From positions 124,001-188,000 of the forward strand of contig NZ_MKVA01000003.1 in assembly GCF_001899075.1 (NCBI RefSeq): a DNA stretch of 64,000 nt, in the 5' to 3' direction. Positions 17,375 through 25,970 of the stretch are shown here, one piece after another. Under the pieces are notes generated by a model. That model saw only the letters and a list, made by a program, of their open reading frames with translations. It did not search any database and was not told where the DNA came from. Every line of letters starts with the position of its first letter. Positions within the stretch are counted from its first letter, which is position 1. The translations under genes and the position numbers were made by a program. This DNA comes from Devosia sp. 67-54 (lineage in GTDB: Bacteria > Pseudomonadota > Alphaproteobacteria > Rhizobiales > Devosiaceae).

Positions 17375-18400
17375 ATGGCCCTTTTCGGACCAATCGCCCT
17401 ATGGGCCCGTCCCGGACATAGCGTTGCCGGTGTCTTTGCGTCGCTCGCGCTGTCGCTGCTCGCCTGGCCGCTGCTGACCGCCGGCGTCCAGGGCCCCGGC
17501 CTCGACATCAAGCTTCCGGCCGCCAGGGCCGCGTCGGCCCCCACGGCCACGCTCACCCGCAAGGGCAACGACCTCATCATCACCGGCTCGGTGGCGATGC
17601 TGTTCAACACCGGCAGCTTCTCCGGCCCCAACCGCGCCGAGAAGGTCAACCGCGCCCGCCTGACGCCCGACGGCGTCACCGTCTCGTCCGGGTTCGACGC
17701 CATCCGCACCCGGCTGGCGGAACTGCGGACGCCGAAGATGGCCCCGGCCGCCGGCGGCTGGCTGCCGCACGCCCTCCCGCCCTCGGCCGGCGCCGTCATG
17801 GGCGACAATCCCGACGGCACCCCGATCCGCGTCGCCAGCATCGATCCCAGCCGGAGCGCCGCCCTCGGTGCCATCGACCAGATCGTGCCGATGGCGCCCA
17901 CCCCGATGATGGCGACGCGCTCGCTGGCCTATGCGCGCGAAACCACCGGCCCGACCGACTTCAGCACCAGCATCGACAAATACGGCCACGCCGTCAGCCA
18001 GAAGGACATCTGGTGCATGGCCGAAGCGATCTATTTCGAGGCGCGCGGCGAATCCTATCGTGGCCAGGTCGCGGTGGGGCAGGTGGTGATGAACCGCCTG
18101 GCGCACCCGATCTATCCCAAGGACATCTGCCAGGTCGTGTTCCAGAACCAGCAGATGCACAATGCCTGCCAGTTCTCCTTCGCCTGCGACGGCCGGCCCG
18201 AAACCATCACCGACCAGAAATCATGGAAGCAGGCCGACGAGATCGCCAAGGGCGTGATCACCGGCAGCCTCTATCTGCCGGAAGTCGGCAAGGCCACGCA
18301 CTACCACGCCAACTACGTCTATCCGGATTGGGCCCCAAGGCTCAAACGCGTGACCAAGATCGGCAATCACATCTTCTACCAGTTCAAGCGCACGGCCTGA
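17375..18400 (+). CDS. cell wall hydrolase, SleB/Hydrolase_2 family
   Basis: 341 residues. An N-terminal hydrophobic signal-anchor (HSVAGVFASLALSLLAWPLL) and a 200-residue low-similarity region precede the C-terminal Hydrolase_2 domain. That domain begins DIWCMAEAIYFEARGESYRG, with the conserved Glu of SleB-type lytic enzymes, and continues AVGQVVMNRL, CQFSFACDG and AKGVITG. It is expected to cleave peptidoglycan glycan strands in the periplasm. Alphaproteobacteria do not sporulate, so the role is in growth or division. The stop directly abuts that of the convergent gene. Confidence 0.9.
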   Translation: MALFGPIALWARPGHSVAGVFASLALSLLAWPLLTAGVQGPGLDIKLPAARAASAPTATLTRKGNDLIITGSVAMLFNTGSFSGPNRAEKVNRARLTPDGVTVSSGFDAIRTRLAELRTPKMAPAAGGWLPHALPPSAGAVMGDNPDGTPIRVASIDPSRSAALGAIDQIVPMAPTPMMATRSLAYARETTGPTDFSTSIDKYGHAVSQKDIWCMAEAIYFEARGESYRGQVAVGQVVMNRLAHPIYPKDICQVVFQNQQMHNACQFSFACDGRPETITDQKSWKQADEIAKGVITGSLYLPEVGKATHYHANYVYPDWAPRLKRVTKIGNHIFYQFKRTA

Positions 18401-18901
18401 TCAGCGCCGCGGCACTGGCGCCCGCTTGAAGCTCGAGCTGGAGTAGACGAACGAGCCACGGCTGACATAGCTCCAGGTCCACGTTCCATAGTCCGAGGTC
18501 GCGACACCGAACCGGATGCGGGAGTGGGAGCAGTCGCAAAGCGCATTCGGCGTCACGTCGATGCCGGGATAGCGCACGTTCGGCGACACGATAGCGTCGC
18601 TCGAATAGGTCCCCGACGGCGTCGTCACGATCGACACCATCGTGCGCTTGCCGAAGCCGATCTTCTGTACCGTGGCGGTGCGCTGCACCGTCGTCGATAC
18701 GCTGTCGTCGGTGGTGATGTCGAATTTCTTGAGCCGGTCCAGGTCGAACGGCTTGGAGAAGATCTCGCCGGCGGTATCGAGCACGTGCTTTTGCGGCTCG
18801 GCGGCGAACGCGGCGGGAAACAGGCTCGGTGCTGCCAGCCCGCCGGCGACGATCGCGGCGAGCCCGCCGCTCAGGAAAACGGTGCGGATCGGAAAGGCCA
18901 T
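18401..18901 (-). CDS. secreted protein of unknown function
   Basis: 166 residues starting with a signal peptide (FLSGGLAAIVAGGLAAPSLF, cleavage near AFA-AEP). The mature part has a Ser/Thr-rich beta-strand character (VSTTVQRTATVQKIGFG, TWTWSYVSRGSF) and a CDC pair in ALCDCSHSR that could bind metal or form a disulfide. No family recognised. Its stop directly abuts the stop of the SleB-type hydrolase gene on the opposite strand. Confidence 0.65.
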   Translation of the reverse strand: MAFPIRTVFLSGGLAAIVAGGLAAPSLFPAAFAAEPQKHVLDTAGEIFSKPFDLDRLKKFDITTDDSVSTTVQRTATVQKIGFGKRTMVSIVTTPSGTYSSDAIVSPNVRYPGIDVTPNALCDCSHSRIRFGVATSDYGTWTWSYVSRGSFVYSSSSFKRAPVPRR

Positions 18902-18992
18902 GCCTGTCTCCGGCTGTGCGGGTTGACGTTAACCTCGCATCAACCATGCGGCCCCCGGATGCGTCAAAATGGAACGCCCGTTTACCTTAACT

Positions 18993-19613
18993 TTACGATT
19001 GCGTGTGGATGGCGGTCGCCAGCATGTCGACGGCGTCGACGAACCTCTCATGCGCCTCGCGAGTCGGCCACGGCCGGATCAGCTCGTCGAAGCGTTCGAG
19101 ATCGAACGCCGCCAGCGTCGGCTCGCCGAAGAATTTGCGCGCCTCGTCCACCTCGAAGCCGGCGAGATGCACCGCCTCGTGATAGGCGGCCTCGCGGTCC
19201 GCCCGCTTGATCTGGCGCTGGATCGTCGCCGGCGCCGCGGCGTTGAGCGCAAAGTGCAGGTGGATCGCCCCGAGCAGCCGGTTCTCGACGTCCTTGTAAT
19301 TGCCGCCCATCGCCGCCTTGAACGGCGAGATGATGTCGCCCATCACATATTCCGGCGCGTCGTGCAGCAGCGCGTAGAGCCGCGCCCTGCTGTCGGTCTC
19401 GGGCGCATGCGCCGCGAAGATGTCGAGCACCAGCACCGAATGCTGCGCCACCGAGAACGGATAGTCGCCCTTGGTCTGCCCGTTCCAGCGCGCGACGCGC
19501 GCCAACCCATGGGCGATGTCGGACAGTTCCACGTCCACCGGCGACGGATCGAGAATGTCGAGCCGCCGTCCGCTGAGCATGCGTTGCCAGGCTCTGTCCG
19601 CGCCGCGCGCCAT
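18993..19613 (-). CDS. HD-domain phosphohydrolase, YfbR-like
   Basis: 206 residues. Metal-ligand motifs of the HD superfamily occur in order: PFSVAQHSVLVLDIF (first His), LLHDAPEYVMGDIISPFK (the HD pair) and a later Asp in KRADREAA. This layout matches YfbR-type 5'-deoxynucleotidases and related HD hydrolases, which act on nucleoside monophosphates in the cytoplasm. The exact substrate is not certain. It starts 27 bases after the ygfZ stop and may share its transcript. Confidence 0.85.
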   Translation of the reverse strand: MARGADRAWQRMLSGRRLDILDPSPVDVELSDIAHGLARVARWNGQTKGDYPFSVAQHSVLVLDIFAAHAPETDSRARLYALLHDAPEYVMGDIISPFKAAMGGNYKDVENRLLGAIHLHFALNAAAPATIQRQIKRADREAAYHEAVHLAGFEVDEARKFFGEPTLAAFDLERFDELIRPWPTREAHERFVDAVDMLATAIHTQS

Positions 19614-19640
19614 CCTGCCTCCCCAAGGAAAGCCGGAAGG

Positions 19641-20420
19641 CTAATCGGCGGCGGGCGATTCCCCAAGCCGGTAGGTGGCCCAGTCGGGCAGGGTGACGGT
19701 CACCGGCCGGTCGGCCACCGTCACCGCGCCGCCATCGAAGCGGTCGAGCCGCACGATGGCCACGGCCTTGCCGTCCACCGCCGCGCCGACGCTGCCGGCA
19801 TCGCGGCCGCCCACCTTGATCGGCGTCTCCATCGGCGCCTCGACGCCCGACACGATCACCGGCCGCCGCCGCGCCGTCCCGCGCCGCTGCATCCGGCTCA
19901 CCACTTCCTGGCCGATATAGCAGCCCTTCTTGAAGTCGACCCCGCCGAGCAGATCCATGCCGATATCGTGCGGAAACACCGCATCGGCCGCGAAATCCGT
20001 CCCTTGCTCGGCGAGTCCCGCGGCGATCCGCGACGCCGCATGGCGGTCGTCGGCCGGCGCCCACGCCGCGGCCTCCGCCACGGTGCCGATCACCCGGGTG
20101 AGCGGCTTGCCGCCGTCCCAGCCCACCGCGTGGCTGTCGCGCAAATCGGCGATCTCCACCGCCGCCCGCAGCTTGTACATGCGCATCCGCTTGAGGAAGC
20201 TGTCGGCGACCGACCGGTCGACATCCAGCCAGAACGCCCCGTCCTCGAAGCTGGCGAGGCCCTCGGCCTGGATCTTGCCCTGCGGGCTGAGCAGCGCCCA
20301 CCAGATCGCCGGCCCCGGTTCGGCCAGCAGCCGGCCGGTCACCACGTCGAACAGCAGCTTCTGCGCCTCTGCGCCCGAGAAGCGGAACAGCGCGCGCGAC
20401 GGACGGGAAATCGTGGCCAT
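19641..20420 (-). CDS. ygfZ: YgfZ/GcvT-like folate-binding Fe-S assembly protein
   Basis: 259 residues with the family signature K-G-C-Y-I-G-Q-E at residues 165-172 (DFKKGCYIGQEVVSRM), preceded by FPHDIGMDLLGGVD. YgfZ (IBA57) proteins bind tetrahydrofolate and help maintain or build [4Fe-4S] clusters. The start at 20420 is an ATG shortly after the small gene upstream ends; its C-terminus (YRLGESPAAD) is complete. Confidence 0.92.
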   Translation of the reverse strand: MATISRPSRALFRFSGAEAQKLLFDVVTGRLLAEPGPAIWWALLSPQGKIQAEGLASFEDGAFWLDVDRSVADSFLKRMRMYKLRAAVEIADLRDSHAVGWDGGKPLTRVIGTVAEAAAWAPADDRHAASRIAAGLAEQGTDFAADAVFPHDIGMDLLGGVDFKKGCYIGQEVVSRMQRRGTARRRPVIVSGVEAPMETPIKVGGRDAGSVGAAVDGKAVAIVRLDRFDGGAVTVADRPVTVTLPDWATYRLGESPAAD

Positions 20421-20475
20421 GGCAGCCTTCCGGTTAGGCTCGAGACATGGCCCACTCCGGCGCGATCCGCAAGGA

Positions 20476-20754
20476 TCAGTGCGTCATCCGGTCGAGGGCG
20501 TATTCGCCCTCGCGAATGCGGGTGGGCAAGGCCTCGACCAGCAGCGCCGTGGCCTCGTCGCCATGCAGCCGCACCATCGTCGCCAGCGCCGCGAACAGCG
20601 AGGCATGCGCCAGCGCCAGCGTTTCGACGCCCTCGTCCTCGGCAGTGTTCCAGGCTTCGGCCAGATATTCGAGCGCAAGCTGCCGTGCCTCGCGCTGCTC
20701 GTCTCTGGCGCCGTCCGTGCTGAACATCGGGATCGTGGGTTTGCTGGGCCGCAT
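20476..20754 (-). CDS. small helical protein of unknown function
   Basis: 92 residues when started at MRPSKPTIPMFS (ATG at 20754). Mostly amphipathic helices (EQREARQLALEYLAEAWNTAEDEG, LALAHASLFAALATMVRLHGDE, ALLVEALPTRIREGEY). Small conserved proteins of this look occur in Hyphomicrobiales but I cannot assign a function. It is co-directional with ygfZ (55 bases apart) and could be cotranscribed. Confidence 0.6.
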   Translation of the reverse strand: MRPSKPTIPMFSTDGARDEQREARQLALEYLAEAWNTAEDEGVETLALAHASLFAALATMVRLHGDEATALLVEALPTRIREGEYALDRMTH

Positions 20755-20844
20755 GTCCCCCGACCTATCACGCCAAGTGTGGCAGGCGTGGGACACCTCA
20801 CCAAAGGGTTAACGCGACCTCTGGCCTTATACTTAACCCGGCCG

Positions 20845-21213
20845 CTACTCGGCGTAGCGCGTGTGGATGTCGCGCGCCGTGGCCTCCGCCTCGATCAGAA
20901 GCCGCGCCAGCGCCTCCGACGCCGACGGCGTGCAACTGCGGTAGAGCCGCGAATACGAGGCGAAACCGGCGTTGAACGCGCCGTAGAGCCGCTGCTGCCG
21001 GTCCTCGTCCGGCTGGTCGAGCTTCACCAAATCGGCGAGCTGCTGCCGCCAGTCGGTGCCGCCCGGCTTGCACAGCGGGTTGAGGAAATACAGGCTCCCC
21101 AGGATTTCGGCGAGCCGCTCCATCTGCGGCTCGTAAGGCGGATCGATCGCCAGCGCCGGACGCGGCAGCAGGGTGGTGGCAAGCAGCAGCAGGGCGGTCA
21201 GCGGGGCGCGCAT
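20845..21213 (-). CDS. TIGR02301 family secreted protein
   Basis: 122 residues: a signal peptide (LTALLLLATTLLPRPALA) and a mature helical domain with the pattern PYEPQMERLAEILGSLYFL then NPLC..GTDWRQQLADLV, followed by FNAGFASYSRLYRSCTPSA. This is the conserved alphaproteobacterial TIGR02301 family of unknown function. The two mature cysteines probably form a disulfide. Periplasmic location expected. Confidence 0.85.
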   Translation of the reverse strand: MRAPLTALLLLATTLLPRPALAIDPPYEPQMERLAEILGSLYFLNPLCKPGGTDWRQQLADLVKLDQPDEDRQQRLYGAFNAGFASYSRLYRSCTPSASEALARLLIEAEATARDIHTRYAE

Positions 21214-21255
21214 GCTGCATTCCTAGTCGCACCATCGTGGCGGCGGCAAGGCGTC

Positions 21256-21645
21256 TCAGCTGCGGTCGAACAGGCGGAAGGCGCCGGCCAGCACCTCGCC
21301 CAGCTCCGGCGTCGTCGGCAACCGGCCGATCTGCTCCGGCCGTATCCAGCGCCAGGCGCGGATCTCGGCCGCATCCGGCACGATCTCGCCGTCATAGGTC
21401 TGCGTGCCGAACACCTGCAGCTCGAAGCCGCGAAACCGCAGCACCCGCACCGGCCTGAGGGCGAACACGTCGAGCCCCAATTCCTCCTTGAGCTCGCGGA
21501 TGGCGCATTGCTCCGCCGTCTCGCCCGGCTCCAGCCGTCCGCCGGGCAGCGTCCACAGCCCTTCCGACGGCGGCCGGTTGCGCTGGATCAGCAGCACATC
21601 GAACTGCCGGACGATGGCCACGCTGGCGGCAAACAGGACGGGCAT
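21256..21645 (-). CDS. NUDIX hydrolase
   Basis: 129 residues. The Nudix box is complete at residues 36-58: G-x5-E-x7-R-E-L-x-E-E-x-G-L (in GRLEPGETAEQC and IRELKEELGL), coordinating Mg for cleavage of a nucleoside diphosphate linked to another group. The preceding strands (LLIQRNRPPSEGLWTLPGG) suit MutT/ADP-ribose-type members. Substrate not determined. ATG at 21645 is chosen because it opens directly on the first strand; an upstream start would add basic non-conserved residues. Divergent from the SRAP gene. Confidence 0.93.
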   Translation of the reverse strand: MPVLFAASVAIVRQFDVLLIQRNRPPSEGLWTLPGGRLEPGETAEQCAIRELKEELGLDVFALRPVRVLRFRGFELQVFGTQTYDGEIVPDAAEIRAWRWIRPEQIGRLPTTPELGEVLAGAFRLFDRS

Positions 21646-21709
21646 GGACTGAGATTGCAATTTGCGGCGCAGCCGGCAAGCACCTACTTTCGCCGGCAAG
21701 GAGACCGCT

Positions 21710-22444
21710 ATGTGTGGCCGTTACGCATTCCTGCTGCCCCCCGAGGCGATGGCGCAATTGTTCAAGGTGCTGAACGAGGTGGCCGGCTACCCGCCGCGCT
21801 ACAACATCGCCCCCACGCAGCCGGTCATCACCGTGCTCGAGCGCGAGGGGCGGCGCACCGCCGAGCTGTTCCGCTGGGGTTTCGTGCCCGGCTGGGTGAA
21901 AGACCCGCGCGTCTTTCCGCTGCTGATCAACGCCCGCGCCGAATCGATGGCCGACAAGCCGGCGTTCCGCGACGCCCTGCGCAACACCCGCTGCATCGTG
22001 CCCGCCAGCGGCTATTACGAATGGCGCAAGCGTCCCGACGGCTCGCGCTGGCCGTACTACATCGCCAATGTCGATGGCGGCACCATGGCCTTCGCCGGCC
22101 TCTACGCCACCTGGGCCGGGCCCAACGGCGAGGAGATCGACACCGTCTGCATCGTCACCACCCGGCCAAATCCCGAAATCTCGGCCGTGTACGACCGCAT
22201 GCCGGCGCTGCTCGCCGGCGACGCCGTCGACGCCTGGCTCAACACCCGCGACGTCGAGGCCCGCGACGCCGTCGAGCTCATCGCCCCGGCGCCCGCCGGC
22301 ACGCTCGCGCTCCACCCCGTGGCGCGCACCGTCAACAAGGCCGATGCAGATGGCCCCGCCCTCATCGTGCCTGCTCTCGAAGAGGCCGAGCCGGAACGGC
22401 CGAAGAAGCGCGCCGGTGGCGGCGCGCAATTGGATCTGTTCTAA
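21710..22444 (+). CDS. SRAP-domain protein (HMCES/YedK family)
   Basis: 244 residues beginning MCGRYAF. Cys2, exposed after Met removal, is the nucleophile that forms a thiazolidine cross-link to abasic sites in single-stranded DNA. The other conserved catalytic residues are visible: N74 (LINARAES), E104 (ASGYYEWRKR) and a later His (LALHPVAR). These proteins shield abasic sites at replication forks. The start is fixed by the invariant MCGR and AAGGAG upstream. Confidence 0.95.
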   Translation: MCGRYAFLLPPEAMAQLFKVLNEVAGYPPRYNIAPTQPVITVLEREGRRTAELFRWGFVPGWVKDPRVFPLLINARAESMADKPAFRDALRNTRCIVPASGYYEWRKRPDGSRWPYYIANVDGGTMAFAGLYATWAGPNGEEIDTVCIVTTRPNPEISAVYDRMPALLAGDAVDAWLNTRDVEARDAVELIAPAPAGTLALHPVARTVNKADADGPALIVPALEEAEPERPKKRAGGGAQLDLF

Positions 22445-22485
22445 CGCTGTTCACATGCGACTTGCCGCACGGCCGGTGCCTGCTG

Positions 22486-22580
22486 CCTCCCCGCAAGGGG
22501 GAGGGGAGCCCGACTGAAGCACCGGAGAATGCGGCTCCATCGCCCCCTCCCCCTTGCGGGGAGGGGCCGGGGGGGGGCCC
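22486..22580. repeat. GC-rich palindromic repeat, inverted pair
   Basis: Left half CCTCCCCGCAAGGGGGAGGG then GAGCCCGACTG; right half CCCCTCCCCCTTGCGGGGAG then GGGCCGGGGG. Same arrangement as 5872-5989, including a shared spacer fragment (GCGGCTCCATCGCCC) in both. It lies between the convergent SRAP and FAD dehydrogenase genes. Confidence 0.85.
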
Positions 22581-22602
22581 AATCACCGGGCAGCCGTTTA
22601 CC

Positions 22603-24009
22603 TCACCCCAGCATCTTGCCCGGATTTAGAATTCCGTTCGGGTCGAGCGCGCGCTTGATCGCCCGCATCATCTCCAGCGCCACCGGGTCCTTCACCTCGC
22701 CCAGCAGCTTCGCCTTCAACTGCCCGATGCCGTGCTCCGCGGAGATCGAGCCGTGGAGCCGCAGCACCACCTCGTACACCGCGTCGTTGACGGCTTTCTC
22801 GCACGCCATGAACGCCTTGCCGTCCATGCCCGCCGGCTGGCTGAAATTGAAATGCAGATTGCCGTCGCCCATGTGTCCGAACGAGCAGGGGCGGATGCCC
22901 GGCAGCACCCGCTCGGCCGCCGCGACGCCCTCGGCGATCATCCGCGGCACCGCCGCGATCGGCACCGAGATGTCGTGCTTGATCGAGGCGCCTTCCTTGC
23001 TCTGCACCTCGCTCATCTGTTCGCGCGCCGTCCACATCAGCGTGCGATCCGCCTCCGATTGCGCGATGCTGGCGTCGCCGACGAGACCATCTCCCAGCGC
23101 CTCCTCCAGCGCCGCCTGCAACGCCCCGGGAACGCCGCCCTTGGGCCGGCTGACCTCGACCAGCGCGTACCAGGGCGCCAGGCTCGCCGCCGGATCGCGC
23201 GCGATCATGCCGTGCTTGAGCTGCAGTTCGATGCCGAAGCGCGGCATCAGCTCGAACGCCGTCAGCCGCGTGCCGACGCGCTCGCGCATCAGCGTGAACA
23301 GCTCCAGCGCCTTCTCCGGCCCGTCGACCGAGCAGAACGCCGTCTCCTGCGCCTCGGGCTTTGGAAACAGCTTCAGCGTCGCCGCCGTGATGATGCCGAG
23401 CGTGCCCTCGGCCCCCACCAGCAGATCCTTGAGATCGTAGCCGGTATTGTCCTTCTTGAGCGCATTGAGCCCCCGGTACAGCCGCCCGTCGGCCAGCACC
23501 GCCTCGACCCCGATGCACAGCTCGCGCGCATTGCCATAGGCCAGCACCTGCACCCCGCCGGCATTGGAGCTCAGCACCCCGCCGATCCGCGCCGACCCCT
23601 GGCTCGCGATCCACAGCGGGAACATCGCCCCCGCCGCCTCCGCCACCTCGTGCGCCCGCTGCAGGATCACCCCGGCCTCGAGCGTCATGTGGCCGGCCGC
23701 GGCGTCCACCTCGCGCACCCGGTCCAGCCGCTGCATCGAGACGATCACCTCGTCGCCCGTGGCCGGCACCTGCGCCCCCACCAGCCCGGTATTGCCGCTC
23801 TGCGGAATCAGCGGCACCCGGTTGTCGTTGGCCCAGCGGCACAACGCCTGGACCTGCGCCAAATCGGCCGGCCGGGCCACCGCCAGGGCGGGCGTGTGGT
23901 AGCGTTTGCGCGGCTCGTTCAGGTAGGCCGGCATCAGCGCGGCGTCGCCGATCACCGCGGTTTCACCCAAAAGACCGGCCAGTTCGGTGAGGACCTGGGA
24001 CTTGTTCAT
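22603..24009 (-). CDS. FAD-binding 2-hydroxyacid dehydrogenase, GlcD/D-LDH-like
   Basis: 468 residues: an FAD_binding_4 (PCMH) domain in the first 220 or so (PLIPQSGNTGLVGAQVP, SQGSARIGGVLSSNAGG, GAEGTLGIITAATLKLFPKP) and an FAD-oxidase C-terminal domain with SFGHMGDGNLHFN and SAEHGIGQLK, ending in LDPNGILNPGKML. This is the architecture of D-lactate, D-2-hydroxyglutarate and glycolate (GlcD) dehydrogenases. The exact substrate cannot be read; the D-2-hydroxyglutarate type is likeliest for a single-gene version. ATG at 24009 (MNKSQVLTEL) is preferred to 24030. Divergent from fabI. Confidence 0.92.
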   Translation of the reverse strand: MNKSQVLTELAGLLGETAVIGDAALMPAYLNEPRKRYHTPALAVARPADLAQVQALCRWANDNRVPLIPQSGNTGLVGAQVPATGDEVIVSMQRLDRVREVDAAAGHMTLEAGVILQRAHEVAEAAGAMFPLWIASQGSARIGGVLSSNAGGVQVLAYGNARELCIGVEAVLADGRLYRGLNALKKDNTGYDLKDLLVGAEGTLGIITAATLKLFPKPEAQETAFCSVDGPEKALELFTLMRERVGTRLTAFELMPRFGIELQLKHGMIARDPAASLAPWYALVEVSRPKGGVPGALQAALEEALGDGLVGDASIAQSEADRTLMWTAREQMSEVQSKEGASIKHDISVPIAAVPRMIAEGVAAAERVLPGIRPCSFGHMGDGNLHFNFSQPAGMDGKAFMACEKAVNDAVYEVVLRLHGSISAEHGIGQLKAKLLGEVKDPVALEMMRAIKRALDPNGILNPGKMLG

Positions 24010-24062
24010 GCGGCGCAGCATATGGCACAAGCCTCGAAACTGAGAAAGCGAAGGAAATTCCC

Positions 24063-24878
24063 ATGGCCGACGGACTGATGGCAGGCAAGCGCGGGCTGAT
24101 CATGGGCGTCGCCAACAACCGGTCCATCGGTTGGGGCATCGCCAGGGCGCTGGCCGGGCAGGGCGCCGAACTCGCCTTCTCCTACCAGGGCGAGGCGCTC
24201 AGGAAGCGCGTCGAGCCGCTGGCCGCCGAAATCGGCTCGACCTTCCTGGTCGAATGCGACGTCACCAACGACGCCGCCATGGACGAGACCTTCCGCCAGA
24301 TCAAGGAGCGCTGGGGCCACCTCGATTTCCTCGTGCACGCCATCGGCTTTTCCGACAAGAACGAGCTCGACGGCCGCTACGTCGACACCAGCGCCGGCAA
24401 TTTCGCGCTGACCATGAACGTCTCGGTCTACTCCTTCACCGCCGTCGCCAGGCGCGCCGAACCGCTGATGACCCCTGGCGGCGCGCTGCTGACGCTGACC
24501 TATTACGGCGCCCAGCGCTATATCCCCAACTACAACGTCATGGGCGTCGCCAAGGCGGCGCTCGAGGCGTCCGTCCGCTATCTCGCGGTCGACCTCGGCA
24601 AGGCCGGCATCCGCGTCAACGCCATCTCCGCCGGCGCCATCAAGACGCTGGCCGCCTCCGGCATCGCGGGCCTGCGCGACATGCTGCACTGGCAGGAGGC
24701 CAACGCCGCGCTGCGCCGCAACGTCGACATCGACGATGTCGGCAAGGCCGGCCTCTATCTGCTCTCCGATCTCTCCTCCGGCGTCACCGGCGAAATCCAT
24801 TACGTCGATGCCGGCTTCAACGTCGTCGGTATGAAGCTCATGGACGCCGACGCACCGGCCGAAACGCCCACCGCCTGA
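24063..24878 (+). CDS. fabI: enoyl-[acyl-carrier-protein] reductase (NADH)
   Basis: 271 residues. NAD-binding motif GVANNRSIGWGIARAL near the N-terminus, and the FabI catalytic set Y147, Y157 and K164 (TYYGAQRYIPNYNVMGVAKA), numbered one off from E. coli. It reduces the enoyl-ACP double bond in the last step of each fatty-acid elongation cycle. A GAAGGAAA-like ribosome site precedes the ATG. The histidine-phosphatase gene follows after seven bases. Confidence 0.97.
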   Translation: MADGLMAGKRGLIMGVANNRSIGWGIARALAGQGAELAFSYQGEALRKRVEPLAAEIGSTFLVECDVTNDAAMDETFRQIKERWGHLDFLVHAIGFSDKNELDGRYVDTSAGNFALTMNVSVYSFTAVARRAEPLMTPGGALLTLTYYGAQRYIPNYNVMGVAKAALEASVRYLAVDLGKAGIRVNAISAGAIKTLAASGIAGLRDMLHWQEANAALRRNVDIDDVGKAGLYLLSDLSSGVTGEIHYVDAGFNVVGMKLMDADAPAETPTA

Positions 24879-24885
24879 GATCGAC

Positions 24886-25515
24886 ATGTCCGAACTGGTC
24901 TGGCCGGAGCTGTACTTCATCCGGCACGGGGAAACCGACTGGAACGCCGAGGGCCGCTACCAGGGCGCGCGCGACATTCCGCTCAATGCCCGCGGCCGCG
25001 GCCAGGCGGCGCTCAATGGCGAGATGCTGGCGCGGTTGCTGCGGCGCGCCGGACGCAATGCGGTGGATTTCTCCTGGTACGTGTCGCCGCTCGGCCGCAC
25101 CCGCGAGACCATGGACAATATCCGCGCCCGGGTCGGCGAACCGCTGCCCGACGTGACCATCGATCCGCGCCTCATCGAGATTTCCTTCGGCGCCTATGAG
25201 GGACGCCTCCACACCGAGCTTGCCGCCGGCGCCATGGCCATCGCCGGCGAGCGCGACGCCAGCTTCTGGCACTTCCGCCCGCCCGAGGGCGAAAGCTACG
25301 CCGACGTCGCCGCCCGCCTCGGCGATTTCGGTGCCTCCCTCACCGGCCCTTCGGTGATCGTCGCCCATGGCGGCATCCTGCGCGTCCTCCGCCACCTCAT
25401 CGAAGGCCTGCCGCCCGAGCAGGCCGTGAACTGGTTCCCGCCGCAGGATTCGGTCGTGCACTTCACCGACGGCAAATCCGCGGTGTATCCGGCCGGTCAA
25501 AGCTGGGACGATTGA
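24886..25515 (+). CDS. histidine phosphatase family protein
   Basis: 209 residues. The phosphate-accepting RHGET motif is in YFIRHGETDWNAEGRYQG. The rest of the branch-1 histidine phosphatase core follows: VSPLGRTRETM, EISFGAYEGR and VIVAHGGILRVLRHL with the second catalytic His. It may dephosphorylate a metabolite (phosphoglycerate-mutase-like). Coupled closely to fabI, an arrangement common in this order. Confidence 0.92.
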   Translation: MSELVWPELYFIRHGETDWNAEGRYQGARDIPLNARGRGQAALNGEMLARLLRRAGRNAVDFSWYVSPLGRTRETMDNIRARVGEPLPDVTIDPRLIEISFGAYEGRLHTELAAGAMAIAGERDASFWHFRPPEGESYADVAARLGDFGASLTGPSVIVAHGGILRVLRHLIEGLPPEQAVNWFPPQDSVVHFTDGKSAVYPAGQSWDD

Positions 25516-25524
25516 CTGGCTGAT

Positions 25525-25550
25525 ATTTGGTACTATATTTCGTACCAAAT
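25525..25550. promoter_or_regulatory. operator of the RelBE-like module
   Basis: A perfect inverted repeat ATTTGGTAC-N8-GTACCAAAT directly upstream of the antitoxin gene, with ACGGAG (25551-25556) as its ribosome-binding site. The AT-rich spacer (TATATTTC) could hold the -10. Type II antitoxins commonly bind such a palindrome to repress their own operon; binding here is inferred. Confidence 0.75.
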
Positions 25551-25562
25551 ACGGAGCTTGAA

Positions 25563-25970
25563 ATGAACCAGATTTTCCAGCGGGTGGACGCCGACCTGGC
25601 CGTAAGTATCAGCGACCTCAAGAAAAATCCCGGCGCGGCCTTCGTTGCCGCCGAGACGCAGGCTGTCGCGGTGCTGAACCACAACCGCGTGGTGGGCTAC
25701 ATCATTTCGCCTGTGGCATGGGAGGGGATGCTGGAGGCGCTTGACGATCTCAACATCCTCGACATGCTGAGCAAACAGGAGCCGGAGGCCGGCATCGAGG
25801 TGTCGTTGGATGAGCTATCGGCTGATATTCACCCCAGACGCCACAAGAAGCTGGAACAAGCTCGGGGCGACCGTCCGCAGCCAGTTCGAAAAAGTGCTGC
25901 GGCGACGCGTGGAAAACCCGCACGTTCCAGCAGCAAAGCTCCGCGCCCGGCAGCAAACATACAAGATTAA
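25563..25970 (+). CDS. Phd/YefM-type antitoxin with read-through C-terminal extension
   Basis: 135 residues. The first 85 match Phd/YefM antitoxins (LAVSISDLKKNPGAAF, AVAVLNHNRVVGYIISP, ending VSLDEL). In relatives with this end the frame stops right after DDL/DEL, where the stop overlaps the toxin start. Here that codon is TCG (25818-25820), so translation continues 50 more residues (SADIHPRRHK..., basic and Ser/Ala-rich) to TAA at 25970, inside the toxin gene in another frame. It should neutralise the RelE-like toxin and bind the upstream palindrome. Whether the tail is functional or merely tolerated is unknown. Confidence 0.85.
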   Translation: MNQIFQRVDADLAVSISDLKKNPGAAFVAAETQAVAVLNHNRVVGYIISPVAWEGMLEALDDLNILDMLSKQEPEAGIEVSLDELSADIHPRRHKKLEQARGDRPQPVRKSAAATRGKPARSSSKAPRPAANIQD